64,000 nucleotides of DNA, from positions 434,001 through 498,000 of the forward strand of contig CAXXIH010000004.1 in the NCBI GenBank assembly GCA_963663365.2. The letters are read 5' to 3'. Shown here piece after piece: positions 17,278-24,929 of this stretch (the stretch's first letter is position 1; each line of letters opens with the position of its first letter). The stretch comes from G963663365 sp963663365. GTDB lineage: Bacteria > Hinthialibacterota > Hinthialibacteria > Hinthialibacterales > G963663365. A program made the position numbers and the translations under genes. The notes under the pieces were generated by a model. That model searched no databases. It saw only the letters and a list, made by a program, of their open reading frames with translations, and was not told where the DNA came from.

Positions 17278-18816
17278 GTGGTGCGTAAATCGTCGGCCCA
17301 ACAAAATGAAATGATCGCGCAACAAGCGCTATTAGATTGCTGCAATGAGGCAACACTCATTCTTAATCGTGCGGGTGATGTGCTTGCTGCCAATCTTGCA
17401 GCCGGCGTATGGTTGGACCGTCCGACACCGGAACTTACCGGCAAAAATGCGGAAACACTGTTCGGTGAAGACGAAAATTTTTCATCGATGCTTGAAGGAT
17501 TGCCCGATCTGGCCGTGGGGCAGCGTCTGACCGGCGCCTTGAAGCCTAATTTTGAAGAATCGGCCGTCGCCCTGGTCACCGTATCGCGCCTCCCGGATGC
17601 GGCCCATTCATTTCGCGAAGACCTTTTCTTGATCTGCGCAAGGCCGGATACACAACAAGAGCAACTATTGGCCGACACCTTGGCGGTGAGCCAGCGTGTC
17701 GATGATTTGCACCTGACCTTGGCCGAAGTCAAACGGCAACTTGTGGAGCGGACGCTGCAACTGGCCGAGCAACGGAACATGATGAAAGTCATTCTCCGAG
17801 GCATCGGAGATGGACTGGTTGTTTTCAACGATAAAGGTCATGTGATTGAATACAATTCCGAAGCCATTCGTGTCTTGGGATTGGAAAACCAAGATCCACA
17901 AGGTCTTTCATTCGCCGAGGTTTGCCCGCCGCTCAATACCGCACTCGGCGGCTGGGATGGTGTTGTATACGGCTTGCTCAAAGCGCGCGAAGATTTATTT
18001 ACGCTTGGTTCTTTCGATTTGCGCGCAAACACAGCCCCTTTACGCCGGGAAGGCGATATTTTCCTCGGGTGTGTCGTGATTCTTATTGACCGCACCAAAG
18101 AGGCCGAAGTCGACCGCTTGAAATCCGATTTGATCAGTATCGTCTCGCATGAGCTCCGTAGCCCATTGACATCGATTAAGGGCTACATCGATCTTTTGGC
18201 GGCGGGTGAATTGGGCGAAATCAACAGCGAGCAAAAGGGCTATTTGGATATCGTTTTAAATAACACCAAACGCCTCACTTCGTTGATTGACGATATGCTC
18301 GACCTCTCCCGGATCGAATCCGGCAAACTCCAAATGGCCTTTGGTAAAGTGGATGTTCGCTATCTGGTGGATTTTTGCGCGCTTACACTAAAACCTTTGG
18401 CAACTCAAAAACAACAAGTATTGCAATCCAAATTCGCCGAATACGATTTGAACGTCGCCGGGGATGTTGAACGCCTGCAACAGGCATTAATGAATTTGGC
18501 GGGGAATGCCATCAAATACACACCTGAAAATGGTGCGATTGAAATCGGCGTCACGCGGCAAAACGGTGAAATCCGCATTTCCGTCCATGACAACGGGATC
18601 GGTATATCTCCCGATGACCAGAAACGTTTGTTTGAAAAATTTTACCGTGTCAAAAACAAAGCAACGCGGGGCATCAGCGGCACCGGACTCGGATTATGCA
18701 TCACCAAGTCGATTATCGAAGCGCACGGCGGACGAATTGAAATCGAAAGCCAAGAAGGAAACGGATCAACATTTACAGTCGTGCTCCCTACGTATGAAAA
18801 TTCACCTTTACATTAG
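17278..18816 (+). CDS. Soluble PAS-domain sensor histidine kinase
   Basis: A 512-residue kinase starting at GTG 17278 (GAGGG upstream; GTG 17281 also possible). Residues 15-120 and 170-270 are two PAS-like domains (CNEATLILNRAGDVLAANLA and GDGLVVFNDKGHVIEYNSEA), separated by a coiled coil at 125-168. The HisKA box is SIVSHELRSPLTSIKGY with phospho-acceptor His 291. The HATPase domain has an N box (NLAGNAIKYTP), G1 (DNGIGIS), F box (KLFEKFYRVK in essence) and G2 (GTGLGLCITKS). No membrane helix is present, so the kinase is cytoplasmic although the upstream gene encodes a secreted binding protein. No response regulator is adjacent. Confidence 0.93.
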   Translation: MVRKSSAQQNEMIAQQALLDCCNEATLILNRAGDVLAANLAAGVWLDRPTPELTGKNAETLFGEDENFSSMLEGLPDLAVGQRLTGALKPNFEESAVALVTVSRLPDAAHSFREDLFLICARPDTQQEQLLADTLAVSQRVDDLHLTLAEVKRQLVERTLQLAEQRNMMKVILRGIGDGLVVFNDKGHVIEYNSEAIRVLGLENQDPQGLSFAEVCPPLNTALGGWDGVVYGLLKAREDLFTLGSFDLRANTAPLRREGDIFLGCVVILIDRTKEAEVDRLKSDLISIVSHELRSPLTSIKGYIDLLAAGELGEINSEQKGYLDIVLNNTKRLTSLIDDMLDLSRIESGKLQMAFGKVDVRYLVDFCALTLKPLATQKQQVLQSKFAEYDLNVAGDVERLQQALMNLAGNAIKYTPENGAIEIGVTRQNGEIRISVHDNGIGISPDDQKRLFEKFYRVKNKATRGISGTGLGLCITKSIIEAHGGRIEIESQEGNGSTFTVVLPTYENSPLH

Positions 18817-18857
18817 CCCCGAAAACGACAACCCTAGTTTTCGATATGTAGAGGGTA

Positions 18858-18866
18858 TGCTATAAT
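18858..18866 (+). promoter_or_regulatory. Extended -10 promoter for the 18.9-19.7 kb gene pair
   Basis: TGCTATAAT (18858-18866) gives a consensus TATAAT with the TGn extension, 55 bases before ATG 18922. The -35 position (TTTTCG near 18838) is weak, as is usual for extended -10 promoters. The promoter lies between the kinase stop and the small gene pair, suggesting that the pair is an independent transcription unit. Confidence 0.6.
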
Positions 18867-18921
18867 TACAATTGATTGAAAAATATCTATTTGACTGCGG
18901 AGATGAGAGGAGGCAAGCAAA

Positions 18922-19230
18922 ATGAATGCAGAAATAATGAATGCGGCCATGCGTCTTGCCCGTGAAAACAAAGAAGCTGAACCTGCGATCATCCGTATTT
19001 ATATCTCTCCCGCTGAGGATGAAATTCGTCTTATTGAGATCGATCCTTCAACAATTAAAAGCGACGATGAACATCTTTTGCCCTTTTTCTTCGCACCCGA
19101 TCTTGAAGGTGGAATTCCCTATCGGTCTGCTATTGCCCTTATTCGCGAAGAGGAATTCAAAAAACTCCGGTTGCCTCAGGAATGGGCTTCCTGGGATGAA
19201 GTAAAACAAATTTGGCCACAGGTGGATTGA
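18922..19230 (+). CDS. Conserved hypothetical protein, first gene of a two-gene module
   Basis: A 102-residue acidic protein with a strong ribosome site (GAGGAGG, 9 bases upstream). It has no signal peptide, membrane helix or known catalytic motif. Visible elements are IRIYISPAEDEIRLIEIDPS, LPFFFAPDLEGGIPYRSAIA and LPQEWASWDEV. It resembles, from memory, small proteins found next to homologues of the following gene in cyanobacteria and planctomycetes. The downstream gene starts one base after its stop and uses a ribosome site inside it, so the two are translationally coupled. Function unknown; an antitoxin-like or partner role is only a guess from the arrangement. Confidence 0.75.
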   Translation: MNAEIMNAAMRLARENKEAEPAIIRIYISPAEDEIRLIEIDPSTIKSDDEHLLPFFFAPDLEGGIPYRSAIALIREEEFKKLRLPQEWASWDEVKQIWPQVD

Positions 19231-19231
19231 A

Positions 19232-19735
19232 TTGGCTCATGATTGGCGGAGTGCATTTGCGGCACAAGCCCGTTCAGATTACAAATTGTTTAGACGTCTT
19301 TGCCAATTAGAAGGTGTTGAAAACTGCCACCGTATTCATTATTTATGCATGGTTACAGAAAAAGTTGCCAAAGCATTCTTAACCAACGGCAGAACGCAAC
19401 CACAGACTTCTCATTACGTATTCACAAAATTCCTGAAAGCCGCCAACCAGAATCGTACTTTAAGAAATGTCTGTGGCTACAAAAACAGGTTGAGTGCATT
19501 TCGAGGCTATTTGGAGGGAATTAAGAAAACAGCACAAGAAGTTGAAAATTTGGTCCCCAAAAGCGATTGTCAAGCACCAAATCCCGAATACCCCTGGCTA
19601 TTGCGCACCTCAAAATTGGGTCATAAAACAATCGTCGAAGTTCCTGCCGAATACAATTTCAAAACGATAGACCTTAAAAGTCCAAAAGTCCTTAAAATGC
19701 TGCGATTTATCGAAATATGTCTAGAAACGCTTTAG
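19232..19735 (+). CDS. Conserved hypothetical helical protein (HEPN-like), second gene of module
   Basis: Reads from TTG 19232 with AGGTGG six bases upstream, giving 167 residues. The N-terminal half is helical: SDYKLFRRLCQLEG, then CHRIHYLCMVTEKVAKAFL, then SHYVFTKFLKAA, a pattern like HEPN-type four-helix proteins (compare the E-K-A-x-K-A-L helix of that fold). No Rx4-6H ribonuclease motif is visible. The C-terminal half contains NPEYPWLLRTSK and VEVPAEYNF, which look family-specific. The gene overlaps the start of the downstream glycosyltransferase by 19 bases. It could be half of a toxin-antitoxin-like or nucleotidyltransferase-free HEPN module; this is unproven. Confidence 0.65.
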   Translation: MAHDWRSAFAAQARSDYKLFRRLCQLEGVENCHRIHYLCMVTEKVAKAFLTNGRTQPQTSHYVFTKFLKAANQNRTLRNVCGYKNRLSAFRGYLEGIKKTAQEVENLVPKSDCQAPNPEYPWLLRTSKLGHKTIVEVPAEYNFKTIDLKSPKVLKMLRFIEICLETL

Positions 19736-21588
19736 AAACCAACCGCACCAGCAGCGGATCAGATACTATTCCACAAAAGAATTGTCACAAACAAGGAGAG
19801 TATCAAAGTTTGTTCTTCATACTCTTCCTCGCTTTGGTTGTGCGGTTCATTTATATATTCGCCTACATTTTCGATATTCCTTACGCGCTTATACCAATCA
19901 ACGACGCTGAAACCGCTTGGTCGCAGGCAAATACAATCTTGCGGCAAGGCCTTCTCCTTCCTAACGCAGGTGTTTTTTACCAGCCACCGCTCTACCCATA
20001 TCTATTGACACCATTTTGCGCATTCGCCGAAAGAAACATTCTGCCCGCCATTATCTTTCAACAACTACTTGGATTGGTAAACGTTTTTCTAACCTGGAAC
20101 TTGGCAAGAAAGGTTATTGCGCCAAGCCGGGCATGGATACCGGCGCTGCTCTATGGATTAGCTTGGCCTAGTATCGCCTATGAAACAAAGTTGGTCGGAG
20201 CCACATTCAGCGCATTTTCGATTCTGCTTCTTCTTAATTTACTCGTAATCATTGCCCCGCAACATACAGAAAAAGAAACTGCGCCATCGCGTAAAGTCAT
20301 CCCCATTGCAATTGCCTGCGGCATAATCGCCGGTTTAGCAATACTGCTTCGGCCCAACATGCTGCTCTTGTTACCCTTGTTGTTTATTTGGCTGATTCGA
20401 TACGGGGCAAAGACAACACGCTATCGTTTAGACCTGGCCGCTTTTGCGATGGCATTCATTCTCACAATTCTACCTGCCGGAATTCGTAACGCAGCAATTG
20501 GAGGTGACTTTGTTCCTATTTGTGCCAATGGCGGCATGGCGTTCTATATGGGCAATAATTCTCATGCCGCGGGCGGATTAGGACAGGCGCCGGATATCCC
20601 TACAAATATCCGCCAGCAGATACAGGCCGATGTGCAGCGTGCTTCAGAACTTGCCGGGCAAAACCTAAAACCATCGGAAGCCTCACGGTTTTGGCTGCAT
20701 CGCGGATTAAGCTGGATGATCCATAATCCGAGTCCATGCGCGGTATTGCTTATTAAAAAAGCCGTTTTGACTTTTTCCGGCCTGGCGGGTGGTGTTAGTT
20801 ATGACGTTTTCAATGAACGAGCGCTTTTTAACACACAAAGAGGATTTCAGAATCTCGCGAACCTGCTCATTTTGCCTTTCGTCTTTATCCTGGCTTTGGG
20901 GTGGGGAACGTTGTTTCTATCACGGTTCTGGCGTGAACCTTTTATACTCTTATTGTTATTGCCAACAGCCGCAGGCGTGGGGACTTCACTTCTTTTTTAT
21001 GCATCGATTCGTTTTCTTGTCCCGGTTTTGCCGTGTTTGGCAATCATAGGGGTCTGGGGCTCATTACAAATTTGGGATTCTATTCACTCACAGACAACCA
21101 AAAGATTTGTATGGCCAACATTCGTTCTGCTTTTTGTTTTATTTTTCTTTATTTTTTCCGGAACACGAATGGAACGCTTCCTGGCATGGAAACAGCCTCA
21201 TTATCGCCCGGAAATCCTAAAGGCGGTCACTCAATACAATTTGGGGGTGTGTTATGAAAGACTCCATTCCTGGGACCTTGCCGAGCAGGCCTATCGTGAA
21301 TCATTACGTCTCAATCCCGATAATGCAGGCACTGCGAAAAATCTCAGTTCCCTCTATGGAAACGCCGGAAGATACGGCGAGGCGGCAGAAGTCTTGCAGG
21401 AATACCTGGAACGTTTCCCTCTCAATGCCAATCTGAATTACAACATGGCCTTAACACACTACTATAGCGGCCGAAAAAAGGAGGCTTTGCCTTACTTGGA
21501 GCGCGCCCTATCGGTCAATCCAAATTATGAGAACGCATTGCGGCTTAAAGCGGAAATACTGAGGACCACAAATCCTGATAATCAGTGA
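19717..21588 (+). CDS. GT-C membrane glycosyltransferase (ArnT/PMT-like) with C-terminal TPRs
   Basis: A 623-residue polytopic protein. The first cytoplasmic helix and loop read LFFILFLALVVRFIYIFAYI then PINDAETAWSQA, the latter holding the acidic residue expected in the first periplasmic loop of GT-C enzymes of the PMT/ArnT type. YQPPLYPYLL and GLAWPSIAYETKLVGATF follow, as in family 39-like transferases using polyprenyl-phosphate sugars. About 11 membrane helices are seen to residue 480. Residues 505-620 form tetratricopeptide repeats (ALERLHSWDLAEQAYRESL-type pattern, LNPDNAGTAKNLSSLYGNAG). Start at ATG 19717 overlaps the preceding gene; no good ribosome site is visible. Acceptor unknown. 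Confidence 0.8.
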   Translation: MSRNALETNRTSSGSDTIPQKNCHKQGEYQSLFFILFLALVVRFIYIFAYIFDIPYALIPINDAETAWSQANTILRQGLLLPNAGVFYQPPLYPYLLTPFCAFAERNILPAIIFQQLLGLVNVFLTWNLARKVIAPSRAWIPALLYGLAWPSIAYETKLVGATFSAFSILLLLNLLVIIAPQHTEKETAPSRKVIPIAIACGIIAGLAILLRPNMLLLLPLLFIWLIRYGAKTTRYRLDLAAFAMAFILTILPAGIRNAAIGGDFVPICANGGMAFYMGNNSHAAGGLGQAPDIPTNIRQQIQADVQRASELAGQNLKPSEASRFWLHRGLSWMIHNPSPCAVLLIKKAVLTFSGLAGGVSYDVFNERALFNTQRGFQNLANLLILPFVFILALGWGTLFLSRFWREPFILLLLLPTAAGVGTSLLFYASIRFLVPVLPCLAIIGVWGSLQIWDSIHSQTTKRFVWPTFVLLFVLFFFIFSGTRMERFLAWKQPHYRPEILKAVTQYNLGVCYERLHSWDLAEQAYRESLRLNPDNAGTAKNLSSLYGNAGRYGEAAEVLQEYLERFPLNANLNYNMALTHYYSGRKKEALPYLERALSVNPNYENALRLKAEILRTTNPDNQ

Positions 21589-21625
21589 GGATATGAATCT
21601 TTTTCAAAACGGATGCACAAATAGC

Positions 21626-22390
21626 CTATGAGGTGGAGACAACCTCTTCACAAGTGATTACTCCGTCTTTGTATTCAGGCACAACACGGAATGTGTCGAT
21701 CTGAGCGCAAAGCGATAGATCGGATTCTAAGCCCGTATGCACCAGCCGTTGTCCGTGATTGGTGCGGCGTAACGAAGCCGTCATATCCGATTGATGGAGC
21801 AGGTAGATTTTCATTGCGGCGGCAGCGGCGTCGCTCATTTCCAAATCGGTCTGAGTAACAAGACACTTCACAATAGCGCCGGCCCCATAAAAATCATCAA
21901 GACTGAAATGACCTTCTGTCCCCGCGCAAGCCAGCAATATGCCTCCGCTCTGATCGAGCAAGGCATTGGCAACAGCGTTCCGGTTTAGCAATGCGCCAAT
22001 AATGACTTGAGACGGACAGTTGGGACCATTGGCGCCGGAACAGGACTCCAACAAACGAGTCCCGTTGGTGGTTGTGAGTACAAGGTGCTTGCCTTTTACA
22101 ACAGTCTCGGTGTACTCGGCAGGTGAATTGCCAAGGTCGAAACCCTCAGGAGGAAGCCCCCCTCTCTCACCGCATAGCAAGACATCCAGACCTTCTTGCC
22201 TGAGACGTTCGGCACGCTCCATAGCGGCTTCAACAGAGGCTACCGGATAAACAGCCTCGGCGCCGGCAGCCATGGCCGTCACAATGCTGGATGTGGCGCG
22301 AAGAATATCCAGGGCAACAACCGCCGTCCCGTCCAGGGACCGGTCCAATAAATCCTCAGTTTGAAAACAGACATCGACCTGCAATTTCAT
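21626..22390 (-). CDS. comB: 2-phosphosulfolactate phosphatase family protein (ComB)
   Basis: ComB hydrolyses 2-phosphosulfolactate to sulfolactate; homologues are widespread outside coenzyme M producers and their role there is unsettled. The 254-residue product has VVALDILRATSSIVTAM, the family block LLCGERGGLPPEGFDLGNSP, VLTTTNGTR, and ACAGTEGHFSLDDFYGAGAIV. All are canonical ComB motifs with acidic residues for Mg2+. It lies 72 bases downstream of larE on the same strand. No comA/comC or sulfolactate genes are in the window, so the physiological substrate is uncertain. Confidence 0.9.
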   Translation of the reverse strand: MKLQVDVCFQTEDLLDRSLDGTAVVALDILRATSSIVTAMAAGAEAVYPVASVEAAMERAERLRQEGLDVLLCGERGGLPPEGFDLGNSPAEYTETVVKGKHLVLTTTNGTRLLESCSGANGPNCPSQVIIGALLNRNAVANALLDQSGGILLACAGTEGHFSLDDFYGAGAIVKCLVTQTDLEMSDAAAAAMKIYLLHQSDMTASLRRTNHGQRLVHTGLESDLSLCAQIDTFRVVPEYKDGVITCEEVVSTS

Positions 22391-22462
22391 GGTTCCATTC
22401 TACCGCCGGAAACAGGCAACAGACCACGGAGAAGAGAATACAGAGAAAAAAAGAACGGACTT

Positions 22463-23311
22463 TTAGGAATCGGTTAGCGATTTGATTTGAACCAGTTCGG
22501 GCCGGGCGGCAAGTGCGGCATTCATGCTGCCGGACTTGAAGCCGAGGATATCCATAGCCACGTGCAAAAATCCCGCGGCTTTAATTCCTTCGGCAATAGC
22601 CTGACGGTTTTCCAGGAGCCTGGGAAAATCTTCGGGGGGAATTTCCAAGCGGGCCACTTCACGATGGAAGCGTACGCGAAACTGGGTAAAACCATGTTTG
22701 CGCAAAACATCCTCAGCGGCTTCAACTTGGGCAAGCTTCTCGGCGGTGATTTCCTCACCGTACGGGAACCGTGAGGATAAGCAGGCAAATGCCGGTTTAT
22801 CCCAAACCGGAATACCCAATTCCCGGGCGATTTCCCGGACATCTTGTTTAGAAAGTCCCGCTTCGACCATTGGCAGTGCTGCCCCGAGCGATTTAGCGGC
22901 TTCTTGACCGGGTCGAAAATCGCCCAGATCGTCTGTATTGACGCCGATTGCCACATGCGGCAATTCACGCTCCCGGGCAACCTGCAAAAGATGTTGGGTT
23001 AATTCCGTTTTGCAGTGGGCGCAACGGTCTGCCTCATTACGGCGAAAGGCCTCATGAGCCAGTTCGTTGGTTTCGACCTGAACAACCTCCAAACCGATCT
23101 GCTTGGCAACCTTCAAAGCCTCTTCACGCTCTGCCCGGGGATAGGATTCGGAAATAGCCATTACGGCAACAGCTCGCGGCCCGAGAGTCTCGGTGGCCGC
23201 TTTGGCCAACAAAACACTGTCGATTCCGCCCGAATAACCGACGGCAACTCCCTCCAACCGGAGGAGTACCTTGGTGAGTTTGTCGTATTTCTGTTGAAGA
23301 TCGGGTCGCAT
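22463..23311 (-). CDS. larE: ATP-dependent sacrificial sulfur transferase LarE
   Basis: LarE supplies sulfur for the nickel-pincer nucleotide cofactor by sacrificing a cysteine. The PP-loop ATP motif is YSGGIDS (SGGIDS at 27-32). Cys 177 in KPAFACLSSRFPYG corresponds to the sacrificial Cys 176 of the Lactobacillus plantarum enzyme. A CAHC motif at about 97-100 lies in the NEADRCAHCKTEL segment, typical of the family. Length is 282 residues (family about 275). larA, larB and larC are not in this window, so the cofactor pathway is either elsewhere or LarE acts in another sulfur transfer. The start has no strong ribosome site. Confidence 0.93.
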   Translation of the reverse strand: MRPDLQQKYDKLTKVLLRLEGVAVGYSGGIDSVLLAKAATETLGPRAVAVMAISESYPRAEREEALKVAKQIGLEVVQVETNELAHEAFRRNEADRCAHCKTELTQHLLQVARERELPHVAIGVNTDDLGDFRPGQEAAKSLGAALPMVEAGLSKQDVREIARELGIPVWDKPAFACLSSRFPYGEEITAEKLAQVEAAEDVLRKHGFTQFRVRFHREVARLEIPPEDFPRLLENRQAIAEGIKAAGFLHVAMDILGFKSGSMNAALAARPELVQIKSLTDS

Positions 23312-23493
23312 TAGAGTCTGTTGGCACCTCTACCCACTGGATTTGGTGAGTCTACGAGCCACAAAAACCGAATCAAGCGTGACCGAGAGGCGTGGCGAAC
23401 GTCTTTGAATCTGTTACAAAGGGCGGAGTCAGCGCGTTATGCTACGCTAACGCCCATTCCAGACCTTGTATTCATCCACGGATTGTATTGTCT

Positions 23494-23910
23494 ATGAGAT
23501 TCATCTTTCATACTGTACTGTGGTTTTATCTCCCTCCGGTGATATTTATGGCCATGATTTTTGGGGGCTCTTCCCAAGAAGGCGTTCCTGAATGGTTTCC
23601 CAATTTTTTGGATTATCTGCTGAGTCTGAAATATACCGACAAGGCCATTCATACATCGGAGTATGCAATTTTGTCCCTATTGTGGCTACGTGCATTCACA
23701 GCGGGACGATTCTTGCAAGCCACAGGGCGTCAAATGCTCGGTGCTTGTTTGATTGGTCTTTTTTATGGCATGACAGATGAAATTCATCAGATGTTTGTGC
23801 CAAACCGTACACCGGATTTTTTTGACGTTCTCGCGGATGGCATTGGATCCGGCATCGGTGTCATCTGGATTTATCTGTGGCGCTCACGCAACACGAACAC
23901 CGAGTTGTGA
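23494..23910 (+). CDS. VanZ-like family membrane protein
   Basis: From ATG 23494 the product has 138 residues with four predicted helices: RFIFHTVLWFYLPPVIFMAM, IHTSEYAILSLLWLRAF, MLGACLIGLFYGM and LADGIGSGIGVIWIYLW. The DEIHQMFVPNRTPDFFDVLAD segment is the VanZ-like family hallmark (DExHQ followed by R and D-x2-D). VanZ of enterococci gives low-level teicoplanin resistance; the function of free-standing homologues is not known. A longer frame from 23392 would add 34 non-hydrophobic residues and is less likely. It is divergent from larE. Confidence 0.8.
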   Translation: MRFIFHTVLWFYLPPVIFMAMIFGGSSQEGVPEWFPNFLDYLLSLKYTDKAIHTSEYAILSLLWLRAFTAGRFLQATGRQMLGACLIGLFYGMTDEIHQMFVPNRTPDFFDVLADGIGSGIGVIWIYLWRSRNTNTEL

Positions 23911-24004
23911 TATAGTCTGCTAGAATCGTTGTTGAGTCTTTTTTTCAGCATGAAAAGAAGGTAAATGTAACAAAAGGATAAATTACGGAGGTGAAAAGAG
24001 TTCA

Positions 24005-24403
24005 TTGACTCCAAGTTCTTATGATCGTGATGAAGAGCGCGCTTTGGCCATCGGTGCGGCCCAGGCCCTCGACAGTCTTAAAGCCACAGAAATCGTAGCC
24101 ATCGACCTTTGCGGGAAAGCATCATTCGCAGATTTTTTCGTAATCGCCACAGGTTCAACACCATTGCATATGCGTGCATTGGTGGACCGTGTTGATGAGC
24201 GTTTGCATTCAAGCGGCGCACGCCTGCTCCATTGCGAAGGACGTGATGGTGAGCGATGGATTTTAATGGATTACGGCGGTGTTCTTGTTCATGTATTCTC
24301 GGCTGAGGGCCGTGAGTATTATGCTTTGGAGCGTCTATGGGGTGATGCCGAAAGCATCGACTGGGCACAGGAACCGGATACCGTGGCGAGTGCTGTTTCC
24401 TAA
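24005..24403 (+). CDS. rsfS: Ribosomal silencing factor RsfS
   Basis: RsfS binds L14 on the large subunit and blocks subunit joining in starvation. The 132-residue product shows IVAIDLCGKASFADFFVIAT, LVDRVDERL, EGRDGERWILMDYGGVLVHV and GREYYALERLWGDA, the last being the family C-terminal signature. The start appears to be TTG 24005; a GGAGG at 23987-23991 is 13 bases upstream, longer than usual, but no in-frame ATG or GTG fits. nadD, its common neighbour, is absent. A hairpin follows at 24424. Confidence 0.93.
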   Translation: MTPSSYDRDEERALAIGAAQALDSLKATEIVAIDLCGKASFADFFVIATGSTPLHMRALVDRVDERLHSSGARLLHCEGRDGERWILMDYGGVLVHVFSAEGREYYALERLWGDAESIDWAQEPDTVASAVS

Positions 24404-24423
24404 TCCATAAGTCCGGCTTTTAT

Positions 24424-24456
24424 GGGCATTTTAAATGCCCGCTCGTTTTGCTTTGC
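24424..24456 (+). terminator. Weak terminator or attenuator between rsfS and the YvyF-like gene
   Basis: A 17-base perfect inverted repeat, GGGCATTTTAAATGCCC at 24424-24440, is followed by a broken T-rich stretch (GCTCGTTTTGCTTTGC). As RNA the realistic stem is GGGCA/TGCCC with a 7-base loop. It would only partly stop transcription into the next gene. Confidence 0.5.
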
Positions 24457-24488
24457 AGTGGTGTGGGAATGAGAGGGAGAGGGCACAC

Positions 24489-24914
24489 ATGTCTCTGGCC
24501 AACTGCAAACATTGCGGGAAGTTATTCAATCAATTCGAACTCAACATCTGTCCGGAATGCATCCAGCAAGAAGAGGATCTGCTGTCTCTGACGCAGGATT
24601 TCCTAAGGGATAATCCGAAAATTCCACAGCAATTGCTGCTTGATGCATTGGAGACACAGGGCGTAACCCCCAATTTGATTAGCAAATGGGTGGAGTCCAG
24701 ACGGATTGTATTGACAAAGGATGAGGACGAACAAAGCATACTTCGATGCTCATCCTGTGGACGACCGGTCAAAGAAGGGGAACCGCTCTGTAAAACGTGC
24801 CAAATAAAACGGCTCCGGAGCAAACCGGAAAACAAGTCTCCTGTTCGTACACCAAAACCGAAAGAGACTGCGCCGCTAAAACAGAGCCGGGGCATGCATT
24901 TTCACCGCAATTGA
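24489..24914 (+). CDS. YvyF-like zinc-ribbon protein (flagellar operon-associated family)
   Basis: A 141-residue protein starting at ATG 24489 with GAGAGGGAGAGGG upstream. Residues 4-24 form a zinc ribbon (NCKHCGKLF... ICPECIQQEE), followed by an acidic helix (LLSLTQDFLRDNPKIPQQLL) and a helix-turn-helix-like part (GVTPNLISKWVESRRIVL), then a second CxxC pair (LRCSSCGRPV, LCKTCQIKR) and a basic tail. The order matches the YvyF/TIGR03826 family usually found beside flgM in Firmicutes flagellar clusters. Here it is isolated from flagellar genes, although the genome is flagellated. Role unknown; regulation of flagellar expression is an inference from family context. Confidence 0.75.
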   Translation: MSLANCKHCGKLFNQFELNICPECIQQEEDLLSLTQDFLRDNPKIPQQLLLDALETQGVTPNLISKWVESRRIVLTKDEDEQSILRCSSCGRPVKEGEPLCKTCQIKRLRSKPENKSPVRTPKPKETAPLKQSRGMHFHRN

Positions 24915-24929
24915 CAATGCTTTATACTC

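Noticed and set aside
17226..17828. 200-codon minus-strand frame opposite the histidine kinase
   Set aside because: Ser/Arg-rich shadow with no domain features, antisense to the PAS region.
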